Numbered from the stretch's first letter, positions 1-8,833 are shown. The stretch: 64,000 bases of DNA from Rheinheimera oceanensis (GCF_018831085.1 NZ_JAGPNM010000002.1:690445-754444); one strand, 5' to 3'. Notes: a model not told the origin generated them from the letters alone. Program-made: numbers and translations.

Positions 1-962
1 TGTAATGCTTGCTTAAAATGCCGGCTGATTTCATTTGTGGTACTGCCATCAGGCAGCCTAAAAAGCAGGTCGGTTGCTTTTCGGTTTGGGAACATTTGTG
101 TTAATCGATATATAGACTGCTGTAACGGCTTTTTACATACGACTTCACGCGTTCCTGTATAAAGGGTGGTCTTACCTTTGCGTACAGTGATATAGAATGT
201 TGCAACGCCACTTTTATGCCTCTCGATATGGATGTCACCCCATGTCAGATTATCCATCTCAGTACCGGGCCGCATACCGGTGTATATAACAAACTCAGAA
301 TACTCATATGCCAGTAACCGGATGTCTTTAGTTACCTGTTTGCGACTGTTGTCTTCCATATCGCTCAGCGTTTCTAATATTTTTTCATACTCTTCAGGGG
401 TAAATGCTGCTCTGCGAGAGTGAGAAACACCGTTGGTTGATAGCGATGGCACCTGCATAGGTAACAGCCATTTGTTTTCGACAGCTTCTTTGAACACCAT
501 CTGCATTGCGGCGTTATGTGTAAGCAAGGTGGACTTAGAAGGAACCTTTTTCATTAGGTTAATACGCCAGGTATCAAATTCCCGGAGTTTCTCTGCATCG
601 ACAGAGGTAATATAAGTGCGGTCAAAGAATGGGATGTGGTAACGTCTCAGCACACCAACATAGTCATTGAACACGGCTTTACCGGTGCCGCGTTGCAGCT
701 CGGTCTCCATGTGCTGAATGGCTTTTTCAGCGACGTCACGAAACCGTTTGCTAATGGTAAGAGTATTGTTCTCTGCTTTAATCTGGTGCTCTATAAACAG
801 GCGATGGGCAGCGTGGATAGCTTTATCTTTATCAGTATGCTTGGTGGCTTTGGCGTACCATTTACCATGCAGGACAAAACGAGTGTACCACTTCTTGCTA
901 TTGTCCTGTAGGTAGATATAGTGTTCATCGGATAAATTGTGGCGCTCTAATTGTTTGCTCAT
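1..962 (-). CDS. Tyrosine recombinase / phage-type integrase, 3' end outside window
   Basis: Reading the minus strand from an ATG at 960-962 gives an uninterrupted 320-residue frame that runs off the left edge. An N-terminal SAM-like DNA-binding region (about residues 70-165) precedes the start of the catalytic domain. The box-I motif YTGMRPGTE places the catalytic Arg at residue 231, and the beta-hairpin lysine region RKGKT is at 261-265. The box-II HxxR and the nucleophilic Tyr would lie outside the window. Integrases of this family cut and rejoin DNA at att sites, often in tRNA genes; here the gene start lies about 100 bp from a tRNA-Leu 3' fragment, the usual arrangement at one edge of an integrated island. 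The gene is partial only because of the window edge. Family assignment is secure; whether it belongs to a phage, a plasmid-like element or a defence island cannot be seen. Confidence 0.93.
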   Translation of the reverse strand, partial: MSKQLERHNLSDEHYIYLQDNSKKWYTRFVLHGKWYAKATKHTDKDKAIHAAHRLFIEHQIKAENNTLTISKRFRDVAEKAIQHMETELQRGTGKAVFNDYVGVLRRYHIPFFDRTYITSVDAEKLREFDTWRINLMKKVPSKSTLLTHNAAMQMVFKEAVENKWLLPMQVPSLSTNGVSHSRRAAFTPEEYEKILETLSDMEDNSRKQVTKDIRLLAYEYSEFVIYTGMRPGTEMDNLTWGDIHIERHKSGVATFYITVRKGKTTLYTGTREVVCKKPLQQSIYRLTQMFPNRKATDLLFRLPDGSTTNEISRHFKQAL

Positions 963-983
963 AGATTACTGTTTCTGAAAGTT

Positions 984-1005
984 GATTTTGCAAAGATTTT
1001 GCAAA
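984..1005. repeat. Tandem 11-bp direct repeat, possible integrase arm-type sites
   Basis: GATTTTGCAAA occurs twice head to tail (984-994 and 995-1005), between the integrase start and the tRNA-derived core. Short direct repeats here are where integrase arm-type or excisionase sites are usually found. Function is inferred from position only. Confidence 0.4.
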
Positions 1006-1063
1006 GTGTCTAGTTATCGCTTATAACTCATTGTATAGCAACAAGTATAGTACACACAAAACT

Positions 1064-1118
1064 TTCAAAATCCGCCGGGGGAAACTCCGTGTCGGTTCGA
1101 GTCCGACCCTAGGCACCA
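1064..1118 (+). other. att site: 3' half of tRNA-Leu(CAA)
   Basis: The segment reads as the 3' part of a leucine tRNA: anticodon loop TTCAAAA (1064-1070), 3' anticodon stem TCCGC, a long class-II variable arm, T stem-loop GTCGG-TTCGAGT-CCGAC, acceptor strand CCTAGGC, discriminator A and an encoded CCA (1116-1118). The 5' acceptor, D arm and 5' anticodon stem are absent; AT-rich sequence replaces them. This is what a tyrosine integrase leaves at the distal junction after inserting into the 3' end of a tRNA gene, with the intact gene rebuilt at the other end. The element therefore lies to the left, and 1118 marks its right boundary. It cannot make a functional tRNA. Confidence 0.88.
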
Positions 1119-1251
1119 AATATATCAATAGCTTACTTCATCTTATACACTTATCAGTTCTGTTTTCACAGCAGCTACTGCGCAACTTCTGTTAGCATTT
1201 TTATCACTCTGTGCCACACTTGTTTACTCAAATGCGTACCGCAGGTGCCCG

Positions 1252-2013
1252 ATGAATCGGTTTTATATTACATTACTGCTGTTGGTTACAGTATTTTGTA
1301 ACCCCCTGCCTGCCCAGACTGACACAGTGCTGTTGTCGAGCAGCAATTATTACCCGCATTATGCGGAAGATCTGCCACAGCAAGGCACTGTAAGCGAAAT
1401 AATCCGCCAGGCATTTTTACTGCAAGGCATAAGTATTGAAATCGATTTTATGCCCTTTGCTAGGGCTTATCGCGAAAGCCAGCAGGCAAATTATATTGGC
1501 CTGGTAGCGGCCTGGTATGACGATAAACGCGCTGAGCACTTTTATTACTCCCAGCCTTTATATGCAAACCAAATAGTATTTTTTAAACGTAAAGATATCA
1601 CGGTCAGTTACCGTGATTATGCCGATTTGGTGCAGCAAAAATTACGTATGGCGGTGGTGCAGGGCTACCTGCATTTGCCTGGTTTACTGGAAAGTGGCAT
1701 TACCACCGTGCAGGTAGCAACCGACGAACAGGCATTTCAAATGCTGGCACGGGGCCGGGTTGATTTAGTACCGGCAGACAAACTTAACGGCCTTTATTTA
1801 ATTGACGAAAAATTACCGCAATACGCCGGACAATTAGACTGGATGACACCAGCACTGGAACAACGGCCAATGTACCTGCTGTTATCGAAGAAAGACCCAC
1901 GCTCAGAAATGCTGATACAGCGGTTTAATACCGGCCTGCAGCAGTTACGCCAATCGGGCCAGTATCAGCAAATTATTGATAACCTGCTCCCCCTCCCTGA
2001 CAGCAAAAAATAA
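1252..2013 (+). CDS. Periplasmic solute-binding protein, family 3 (amino-acid type)
   Basis: The 253-residue protein starts with a cleavable signal peptide (hydrophobic stretch residues 5-17, cleavage probably after PAQ at 20-22) and continues as a two-lobed periplasmic binding fold of the bacterial family-3 type. Such proteins bind polar amino acids or similar small solutes for an ABC importer, or serve as sensing modules. No permease or ATPase gene is adjacent, so it is an orphan binding protein that may work with a distant transporter. It is the first gene to the right of the integrated-element boundary, and its stop lies 100 bp before the next gene. The ligand cannot be read from the sequence. 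Confidence 0.8.
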   Translation: MNRFYITLLLLVTVFCNPLPAQTDTVLLSSSNYYPHYAEDLPQQGTVSEIIRQAFLLQGISIEIDFMPFARAYRESQQANYIGLVAAWYDDKRAEHFYYSQPLYANQIVFFKRKDITVSYRDYADLVQQKLRMAVVQGYLHLPGLLESGITTVQVATDEQAFQMLARGRVDLVPADKLNGLYLIDEKLPQYAGQLDWMTPALEQRPMYLLLSKKDPRSEMLIQRFNTGLQQLRQSGQYQQIIDNLLPLPDSKK

Positions 2014-2020
2014 ACTTTAA

Positions 2021-2098
2021 TTGACATTTTTGCATCAATTTGGAACAATTCACCAATTGTAAATTTATTGTTTATATAAATCTGCTGTTTTAACAGCA
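2021..2098 (+). promoter_or_regulatory. Promoter and dyad upstream of the toxin-like cluster
   Basis: A TTGACA -35 box (2021-2026) is followed after 17 bp by AACAAT (2044-2049), a sigma70-type pair. A 7-2-7 dyad, TGCTGTT-TT-AACAGCA (2083-2098), lies just before the ribosome-binding region of the gene starting at 2114 and could be an operator or a leader hairpin. Promoter call is by consensus; dyad function is unknown. Confidence 0.5.
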
Positions 2099-2113
2099 AA
2101 GCAAGGTGGCAGG

Positions 2114-3454
2114 ATGCTGGACAAACAATACAGCGGCGTAGTACTGGAAGATAAATGGGGTAATACCTATTTATGCAGCAACAGCTTGCTGGCCTATTCA
2201 GATTTAGGGCAGGATTATCTGTGGAAAGTACAGGACAGTATATACGGCAGCTACTTTTTACATGACTTAGAACCCCACTGGGACTTACGCCGGATATGGG
2301 GCGAGATGTACCAGCACGCCAGACCATGGGAACATAACTTAACCAAATATACCGACTTTCAGCTGCGTGACAGCCTGCTAAGCCTGTTTGCTGAGCGCAA
2401 AATGTGGGTATGGCAACTGACCGAAGGCTGGAGTAAACCACCTACAGACAACGGTATAGGCGACGGCGGCTTAGCCCCGGCGGCCAGTAGCAACACCAGC
2501 ACAACACCGGCAGGAAAAGCTAATAAACCCGGTGGCGGTGTTGCTGCGGAACAACCAGTTGCAGCCAAAGCAGCAGTTCATGGAACGAAAGCTGTGCCTG
2601 TAGCTGTAGCCAAACCTGCAGCATCAAAGAAAGTGGAACCTGAAAGTCTGGAACACGCCCAGCAAATTCTGGCCGAACGTCGTAAGCAAATAGAGCAATC
2701 TGGCTATCAACCGAAGTATTCAGATGCAGAGCTACTAGCCATAGCGGAAGCTGGTGATATTGCGAACGATCGTTTTCATGTCCGTTTGGTATTCAATAAT
2801 GCTGAAAAAGCCATGGGTTCAACTCTCGGATTTAGACGCAATTCAGGCAGAGCACCTTATTGGGCTACGACTTTTGACATGGCTGAAGCAGCTGATACCG
2901 ATCCAGAATTACTGGCTTGTATTTTGGGTATTGAAAACTACTCCCCAGACAGCGAATTTAGTCTTGTTATTATTGATACTCATAATCTGCCACCTCAAGC
3001 AGAAAGGCAGAGTTTTGTACCAACATTCGATAACATGACTGCGTTTTGTAACAGTGAATTCACCGTTGAAGAATTGGGCAACCTTCAAGACGTGTCGGCA
3101 GTTCTAAATGAAGAATGTGCTGAAGAGTATGCTGCGTTTATGACTGAATATAAGGCTACCGGGCAAAGCGAGCATGATCCAGATGCTGTGAAAAGGTATC
3201 TTAAAATCACGGGCGCAGATAAGCAGGCTACAGAGAAAATGGTACTGCGGCACAAAGTACAATCCGAATGTGGTGCAAATACCTTGTTCTCTGGCAATGG
3301 TTTAACGAAAGTGAATAACAAAAATCGTTATGCTGAGGATGTCCCACAACAATTTGGCGTGGCCGAAACCTTTACTTTTGAGCGAGATCCTCTGACGCTT
3401 AAAGAGCTAAGCCCTTCTGTTGCAATGATTCCAGCAAAACCTATAAAAGGCTAA
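2114..3454 (+). CDS. Putative polymorphic toxin / secreted effector, unknown family
   Basis: I do not recognise the family. The 446-residue protein has a compact N-terminal domain rich in Trp and Tyr (residues 1-115), a low-complexity Ala/Pro/Gly/Lys linker (about 118-175), and a C-terminal domain (about 175-446) with conserved-looking charged segments such as RFHVRLVFNN near 217. There is no signal peptide or membrane segment. The linker-plus-C-terminal-domain build, the drop to more AT-rich sequence after about position 2700, and three tightly coupled small genes downstream are typical of polymorphic toxins or type VI effectors with immunity genes. No VgrG, PAAR, Hcp, Rhs or LXG domain is present, so the delivery route is unknown. 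Toxin function is inferred from architecture and context only. Confidence 0.5.
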   Translation: MLDKQYSGVVLEDKWGNTYLCSNSLLAYSDLGQDYLWKVQDSIYGSYFLHDLEPHWDLRRIWGEMYQHARPWEHNLTKYTDFQLRDSLLSLFAERKMWVWQLTEGWSKPPTDNGIGDGGLAPAASSNTSTTPAGKANKPGGGVAAEQPVAAKAAVHGTKAVPVAVAKPAASKKVEPESLEHAQQILAERRKQIEQSGYQPKYSDAELLAIAEAGDIANDRFHVRLVFNNAEKAMGSTLGFRRNSGRAPYWATTFDMAEAADTDPELLACILGIENYSPDSEFSLVIIDTHNLPPQAERQSFVPTFDNMTAFCNSEFTVEELGNLQDVSAVLNEECAEEYAAFMTEYKATGQSEHDPDAVKRYLKITGADKQATEKMVLRHKVQSECGANTLFSGNGLTKVNNKNRYAEDVPQQFGVAETFTFERDPLTLKELSPSVAMIPAKPIKG

Positions 3455-3457
3455 TAA

Positions 3458-3934
3458 ATGTTGCTTAACACAAATAGTTTACCCTCAGGCTATAAGAATA
3501 TTGCTGAGCTAGATTATCTCTTGTTCGCAAAGCAGAGATTATTCATTGTTTCATCAGATAAAAAATTAGTATTGATCAAAAAAGCCCCCTCGCCTTACCC
3601 TAATTATGAAGACGAGCCAGGACTTCTGGTATATCAAACTGAATTCCCAAGAACTGCTGCAGCCTGGATAGTTGATGCAATCGAAAACAGATTGTGGCGC
3701 TCGGCAGCGGAAGGCGGTGAGCCTTCCGGTAAAAACTCTGTAACTGAATCTGTCGCTGGTGAAAAACTTACGTTACGCCGCACCATGGCAGTCGGTGACG
3801 CCCGCGAGAAAGGCTTTATATTAATTAACGCCAGCCGTAAAAGTGTAAATTTTGATGAAGATTATCAAGAGATCGAGTTTTCAGATCGCTTGCTAAAAGA
3901 AGGTGGTTTACTGGATGTGCTACGCAAACTGTAA
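3458..3934 (+). CDS. Hypothetical protein, candidate immunity protein
   Basis: A 158-residue soluble protein with no signal peptide or membrane segment; family not recognised. It starts 3 nt after the stop of the toxin-like gene and shares a TAATG overlap with the next gene, so translation is probably coupled. The first half is AT-rich, then a GC-richer stretch encodes a Gly/Ser-rich loop (about residues 85-100) and a basic segment LRRTMAVGD, ending in an acidic, Leu-rich tail. Small genes immediately downstream of polymorphic toxins are usually cognate immunity proteins. An alternative is an effector chaperone or adaptor. Confidence 0.45.
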   Translation: MLLNTNSLPSGYKNIAELDYLLFAKQRLFIVSSDKKLVLIKKAPSPYPNYEDEPGLLVYQTEFPRTAAAWIVDAIENRLWRSAAEGGEPSGKNSVTESVAGEKLTLRRTMAVGDAREKGFILINASRKSVNFDEDYQEIEFSDRLLKEGGLLDVLRKL

Positions 3935-4224
3935 TGGCATTAATTATGGATTACCAAGCACTTTACACTGCGGCAAACAATGTTGTTGTCGCTATCGATA
4001 TTCGGACGCTGCAACATGCATCGCCAGATATACTCGCGTCGATTAAAAATCAGATGATTTTCATTCGCGACAATGCCGCGGCGGGAAGGAATCCCTCTGA
4101 TGAATTGGCACCAGGGGCCAAATTTACTTATGCAATTTTGGCATCACGGGAGTTCGCAAGCCCAGAAGAATTGGTGCTACAAGATTTAATAGACAAAGTA
4201 ACCAGCATCCTGATTAGAAAATGA
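3934..4224 (+). CDS. Small hypothetical protein, candidate second immunity or accessory protein
   Basis: A 96-residue, probably all-alpha soluble protein; family not recognised. Its ATG overlaps the preceding stop (TAATG), and an internal ATG at 3946 is an equally plausible start, giving 92 residues beginning MDYQALY. Its stop overlaps a potential ATG of the following ankyrin gene. The coupling on both sides puts it in the same transcript as the toxin-like gene at 2114. It has no Cys or obvious catalytic motif, consistent with a binding rather than enzymatic role. Confidence 0.45.
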   Translation: MALIMDYQALYTAANNVVVAIDIRTLQHASPDILASIKNQMIFIRDNAAAGRNPSDELAPGAKFTYAILASREFASPEELVLQDLIDKVTSILIRK

Positions 4225-4280
4225 TACTTCAATCAAAGTGCCTACTCCTTGCTATCAGCCCAATCAAGAAGCTTGTTTCT

Positions 4281-5072
4281 ATGCGTAGCTTCCTTGTATT
4301 AATGATTATGCTTGTTGGCCTGCTTAGCAGCTGCAAGTCAGAAGGAAAGGATATGAAAGCCGAACTATTTTTCTCTGCTGAGATGGTTAATTTACTGCAC
4401 GCAATTCAGCGCAAAGACGAAAAAACAGCAACATCGCTTATAGAGCGCGGTGTTAATCTGAATGTGCAAGGTGATGAAGGTATCACCCCCCTGTTATGGC
4501 TGATTATGCAAAAAGACCCTGCAGCGGTGGAACTTGCACTGCAATTGGGTGCCGATGCCAACTTTCCGGCGCTGGTAAAGATTAACCGTGAAGGCCCCAA
4601 ACCAGCCCAACCACTGGCCATTTTAGCCGGTGATGGTGACAACAAGTTATTTAGCCTGTTGTTAAAATACGGCGCTGATCCTGACTCAAGAGATGAATCA
4701 ACCGGGCGCCCGGCCTTATTTAACATTGTAGGACACGACAACTGGGAGCAGTTTCAGCTTTTGCTAAAAGCCGGCGCAGACATTAATGCACGGGATAACA
4801 CCAACCGTAATGCCGCATTGTATGCCGCCACCTTACTGAAATATGATTTCGTCGTTAAACTGCTGGAACTTGGTATAGACTTCAAAGAGCCCAACAAAGG
4901 CGGCGTTACTCTGGCTCACGCGATAGAAACCGTATTTGAAGATAACCGCAGAAATTCAAATTTTAAAATAAGCGAAAACGTGTATACCGCTAAAAAAATG
5001 CTTGAAACAAAAGGCGTTACTTTCCCCCCACCAACACCCAAAGAAGTTAAAGCACAGCAGGGTATAAAGTAG
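4281..5072 (+). CDS. Ankyrin-repeat lipoprotein
   Basis: From the ATG at 4281 the protein has a lipoprotein signal: a hydrophobic stretch followed by the lipobox LLSSC, so Cys18 should be acylated. An upstream in-frame ATG at 4221 overlaps the previous stop but would place 20 extra residues before the signal. The mature part carries four to five ankyrin repeats (about residues 35-225), recognisable by motifs such as GITPLLWLI, LLLKYGAD and LLKAGADINARD. Ankyrin proteins bind other proteins, and periplasmic ankyrin lipoproteins are often encoded beside type VI effectors as immunity or accessory proteins. Here it closes the 2114-5072 cluster and is followed by the convergent fbpC. Fold and lipidation are secure; the protective role is inferred. 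Confidence 0.75.
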   Translation: MRSFLVLMIMLVGLLSSCKSEGKDMKAELFFSAEMVNLLHAIQRKDEKTATSLIERGVNLNVQGDEGITPLLWLIMQKDPAAVELALQLGADANFPALVKINREGPKPAQPLAILAGDGDNKLFSLLLKYGADPDSRDESTGRPALFNIVGHDNWEQFQLLLKAGADINARDNTNRNAALYAATLLKYDFVVKLLELGIDFKEPNKGGVTLAHAIETVFEDNRRNSNFKISENVYTAKKMLETKGVTFPPPTPKEVKAQQGIK

Positions 5073-5094
5073 CTGCAGCTAAGTTACAGCCACC

Positions 5095-6132
5095 TTAACT
5101 GCGTGGAAATAATACCAGATGATCCAAATCGAGCCGGATGCCAATTTGCTCGCCAATAGCGTGGTTATGGTGGCTGAGTGCTAAGCATTGCACCGGCTCG
5201 CCACTTTGCAGTTTTAGCTGATACATAATGTGCGAGCCGCGAAAGGCTTTATCTGTTACCTGCGCAGTAATACCACTGCTGTCGTCGTGTACTATGTCAT
5301 CCGGCCGGATCAGCACGTCTACTTTATCACCCGGTTTTGCTGTGCTGGCATAACGCTGACGAAACAGCCCAAGGCTGGTTTGCACCTGTTGTGAATCGAG
5401 CATAGTACCGGGTAACAGCACACCACGGCCGATAAAGTCGGCAACAAAACGGTTTTGTGGCTTGTGGTATAGCTCATACGGCGTAGCCCACTGTTGCAGG
5501 CGGCCATGCTCCATTACGCCTATCATATCGGCCATGGCAAAGGCTTCGTTTTGATCATGCGTTACCATTACCGCAGTAATATGCAATTGTTGTAAAATTT
5601 GCCGTATTTCACGTGCCAGGCCTTCACGCAGCTCGGTATCCAGGCTGGAGAAAGGCTCGTCCAGCAGTAACACTTTGGGTTGTGGTGCTAATGCCCTTGC
5701 CAACGCCACACGCTGCTGCTGGCCGCCGGATAACTGATGAATATAACGCTGGCCCAGATCAGGTAACCCAACCAGTTGCAACAGCTGTTTTACCTTAGCC
5801 GCTTTAGTTGCCTTTGATGTTTTCAGTAAACCAAAGCTGATATTGTCGGCCACGCTAAGATGGGGAAATAACGCAAAATCCTGAAATACCATACCAACAT
5901 GGCGCTGCTCTGGTGCCAGTTGCACAGTTGCGCTGCTAACCGGTTGCTGTTGCAGGCTGATACTGCCCTCGGCTACCGGCTCAAAACCGGCAATGGCACG
6001 TAATAAAGTGGTTTTGCCGCAACCGGACGGGCCAACTAAACAGCCTATCTGGCCCTGTGCTAATGACAGACTAATGTCTTTCACCACAGTATGGCCAGCG
6101 TACGCTACCGCTACCTTTTGTAAATCCAGCAT
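5095..6132 (-). CDS. fbpC: Ferric-iron ABC transporter ATP-binding protein
   Basis: This 345-residue ATPase powers Fe(III) import across the inner membrane. The Walker A motif GPSGCGKTT is at residues 34-42, the ABC signature LSGGQQQR near 135, Walker B LLLDEP follows about 20 residues later, and a C-terminal TOBE-type regulatory domain fills about residues 240-345. This length and layout match the FbpC/AfuC/PotA class. Its ATG lies at the last codon of the permease gene (shared position 6132), so it is translationally coupled. It is the last gene of the fbpA-fbpB-fbpC operon, which reads leftwards from about 8870. Confidence 0.92.
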   Translation of the reverse strand: MLDLQKVAVAYAGHTVVKDISLSLAQGQIGCLVGPSGCGKTTLLRAIAGFEPVAEGSISLQQQPVSSATVQLAPEQRHVGMVFQDFALFPHLSVADNISFGLLKTSKATKAAKVKQLLQLVGLPDLGQRYIHQLSGGQQQRVALARALAPQPKVLLLDEPFSSLDTELREGLAREIRQILQQLHITAVMVTHDQNEAFAMADMIGVMEHGRLQQWATPYELYHKPQNRFVADFIGRGVLLPGTMLDSQQVQTSLGLFRQRYASTAKPGDKVDVLIRPDDIVHDDSSGITAQVTDKAFRGSHIMYQLKLQSGEPVQCLALSHHNHAIGEQIGIRLDLDHLVLFPRS

Positions 6133-7772
6133 TAAAGTTTTCCTTTCAAACTCGAATCTACTGAGCGCGCCAGCAGGATCACCGGCAATAAACTTACCAG
6201 CACAATAGCCAGTGCAGGCAGCGCTGCATCAGCTAAACGCTCATCTGATGCCAGCTCATAAGTACGTACCGCCAGCGTATTAAAGTTAAAAGGCCGTAAA
6301 ATAAGCGTGGCTGGCAGTTCTTTTAATACATCAACAAACACCAGCAGTAATGCCGCCAGCACACTGGAGCGCAGCAGCGGTACATGCACCTTTTGCAATA
6401 CCTGTAACGGCGTATAACCTAACGAACGCGCAGCGTTATCCATACTGGGCTTGATCCGCTCCAGCCCTGCTTCAACACTGTGCAGTGACACCGCTAAAAA
6501 GCGCACACTATACGCCAGCAACAACGCAAACAAAGTACCGGAAAAAATAAGCCCGGTGCGGATACCAAACCATTGCTCAGCCAGTAAATCGATGCGGCCA
6601 TCCAGATACGCCAGCGGTAACATTACACCAATCGCAATAACGGTACCTGGTACGGCATACCCCAACGCGGCCACACGCACCGGTGCCTGCACCAGTACAT
6701 CAGCGCGCAGCCGTTTACCATAGGCAAACAGCAAGGCCAACAATACAGAAATAACCGCCGCCATCGCTGCCAGCGAAAAGCTGTTCCATACCAGTTGACC
6801 AAACTGCGGCGTAAGGGCTTGCGCATAATTGCTAAATGCCCAGCTAACCAACTGTACTGCAGGAATAACAAAACCAAATAATACCGGCAGCAGGCATAGC
6901 AGCAGCAGTAACACCTGGCGCCCAACGCTAATATTACGCCTTGGTGCAGCGTTATTGCGCTGGCCCTGATGATAGTAACGGATTTTACGCCGTGACCAGC
7001 GCTCCAGCAGCAGCAACAATAAAACAAAACCGGTTAACATAGCCGCCAGTTGTGCGGCAGCCACCTGATTTCCCATACCAAACCAGGTACGGAAAATACC
7101 GGTAGTAAAAGTCGTCACACCAAAATACTGTACTGTGCCGTAGTCAGCAAAAGCTTCCATCATTGCCAGGGCAGTACCGGTTAAAATAGCCGGGCGTGCC
7201 AGCGGTAATGCAACTTTCCAGAAGTGCTGCCGTGGCGTTAGCCCAAGGGTGCGGCTGGCTTCAAACAAGGAGGCCGATTGCTCACGAAAAGCACTGCGCG
7301 CCAGCATATAGACATAAGGATACAGCACCAGCGACAGCATAATAATGGCGCCACTGAGCGAGCGTATTTGCGGAAACCAGTAATCGCCATAGCGCCAGTC
7401 GAACTGAGCCCGTAGCGCAGTTTGCACCGGGCCGGCAAAGTCGAGCATACCGGTGTAGGTGTAAGCAATAATATAGGCAGGCATAGCCAAAGGCAGCAGT
7501 AACAACCACTCCAGCACACGCCGGCCAACAAACTGATATTGGCTGATGATCCAGGCAGATGCCGTGCCCAGCAATAAGGCTCCTAAACCTGTACCACCGG
7601 CCAGCACCAACGAATTGATGACATAGTCGGCCAGTACGGTCTGGCGTAAATGCTGCCAAACCTCAGGTTGTGGGTTAAAAACACTGGCAAAAATTACCAG
7701 TACCGGCAGCGCCAGCACTAGGGCTGGCAGCAATACCGACCAACGCCAGACGTCACGCCAACCATGCTTCAT
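6132..7772 (-). CDS. fbpB: Ferric-iron ABC transporter permease (fused two-domain)
   Basis: A 546-residue inner-membrane protein with about twelve hydrophobic segments arranged as two homologous halves. Each half carries a binding-protein-dependent permease (BPD_transp_1) domain with an EAA-type cytoplasmic loop (EASRTLGLTP near residue 170; NAARSLGYTP near 440) that docks on the ATPase. The fused form is typical of FbpB/SfuB iron permeases. It lies between fbpA (39-bp gap) and fbpC (overlapping start), so the three are one operon. The substrate, periplasmic Fe(III), is inferred from the neighbouring binding protein and the Fur-like site. Confidence 0.92.
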   Translation of the reverse strand: MKHGWRDVWRWSVLLPALVLALPVLVIFASVFNPQPEVWQHLRQTVLADYVINSLVLAGGTGLGALLLGTASAWIISQYQFVGRRVLEWLLLLPLAMPAYIIAYTYTGMLDFAGPVQTALRAQFDWRYGDYWFPQIRSLSGAIIMLSLVLYPYVYMLARSAFREQSASLFEASRTLGLTPRQHFWKVALPLARPAILTGTALAMMEAFADYGTVQYFGVTTFTTGIFRTWFGMGNQVAAAQLAAMLTGFVLLLLLLERWSRRKIRYYHQGQRNNAAPRRNISVGRQVLLLLLCLLPVLFGFVIPAVQLVSWAFSNYAQALTPQFGQLVWNSFSLAAMAAVISVLLALLFAYGKRLRADVLVQAPVRVAALGYAVPGTVIAIGVMLPLAYLDGRIDLLAEQWFGIRTGLIFSGTLFALLLAYSVRFLAVSLHSVEAGLERIKPSMDNAARSLGYTPLQVLQKVHVPLLRSSVLAALLLVFVDVLKELPATLILRPFNFNTLAVRTYELASDERLADAALPALAIVLVSLLPVILLARSVDSSLKGKL

Positions 7773-7810
7773 CCGGCGCCTACCGCATTACAACAAATTG
7801 AATTCAAAGA

Positions 7811-8833
7811 TTATTTCCAGCCAGCGCGATCCATTACACGAATGGCTTCAGCGTTTAATTGCCCTAATTTGTCCAATTGTAACTGGTCTGCTTTAAATTC
7901 ACCAAAACCTTGTAAAATAGCACTGGCTTTAACACCTTCGCGCACAGGGTATTCGTGGTTTACCTCGGCATACCATTGCTGTGATTCTGCCGTTGTCATA
8001 TATTCCAGCAATTGAATAGCCTGTGCCTTGTTTGGCGCATATCTGGCCACGCCGGCACCTGAGATATTAATATGAGCGCCACGGCCATCCTGATTTGGCC
8101 AGAACACTTTTACTTTCTCTGCTTCTGCTTTATCACGCGGGTCGGCCAGCATACCGCCTAAGTAATAAGTGTTGGCAAGGGCTATATCACATACACCTGC
8201 TGCTGCCGCTTTAATTTGATCACGATCCCCTCCTTTTGGCGGCATCGCGAAGTTGGCGACCAGACCTTTGGCCCAACTCTCTGCGACAGCAGAACCATCA
8301 TGGGCAATTAAACTGGCAGTCATCGACTGGTTATAAATATTGTCAGACGAGCGCACACAAATACGGCCTTTCCATTTCGGGTCGGCTAAATCTTCGTAAG
8401 TTGACAGCTGTTCTGGTTTTACTTTGCCGGGTACATACATAATGGGCCGGGCACGCATGGTAAGGCCATACCATAAGCCGGCAGGGTCGCGTAGCGCCTC
8501 CGGAATAGTGTTGCTTAGCACATCTGATTCCACGCTTTGCAACACGCCCTGCTCTTTGGCACGGTATAAACGGCCAACATCGGTGCTAATCAGTACATCA
8601 GCCGGGCTGTTACGGCCTTCACTAACCATACGGCTAATCAGCTCATCAGGCTTACCGGTGATCAGATTTACTTTAATGCCGGTATCGGCGGTGAATTTAT
8701 CCAGCAACGGTTTAATCAGCTCTTCCTGCCGTGCTGAATAGATATTGACTTCAGCTGCCTGCGCCGCTGCTATATTCATAAATGCGCTGGCAATACCTGC
8801 GCCAAGTAAAGTTAATGCATAAGCTGATTTCAT
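7811..8833 (-). CDS. fbpA: Fe(III) ABC transporter periplasmic binding protein
   Basis: A 340-residue protein with a Sec signal peptide ending in AQA (about residues 1-27) followed by the FbpA/FutA fold: EVNIYSARQEELIKPLL is the usual opening of mature iron-binding proteins, and paired tyrosines in ANTYYLGG match the Fe-coordinating Tyr-Tyr of the family. It binds ferric iron in the periplasm and delivers it to FbpBC. GGGAG sits 7-8 nt before the ATG. It is the first gene of the operon; its promoter overlaps a Fur-like site, predicting repression in iron-replete cells. Confidence 0.93.
   Translation of the reverse strand: MKSAYALTLLGAGIASAFMNIAAAQAAEVNIYSARQEELIKPLLDKFTADTGIKVNLITGKPDELISRMVSEGRNSPADVLISTDVGRLYRAKEQGVLQSVESDVLSNTIPEALRDPAGLWYGLTMRARPIMYVPGKVKPEQLSTYEDLADPKWKGRICVRSSDNIYNQSMTASLIAHDGSAVAESWAKGLVANFAMPPKGGDRDQIKAAAAGVCDIALANTYYLGGMLADPRDKAEAEKVKVFWPNQDGRGAHINISGAGVARYAPNKAQAIQLLEYMTTAESQQWYAEVNHEYPVREGVKASAILQGFGEFKADQLQLDKLGQLNAEAIRVMDRAGWK

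Noticed and set aside
1119..1251. A small gene between the att site and the binding-protein gene
   Set aside because: No frame with a start, ribosome site and coding pattern was seen; the stretch appears non-coding.
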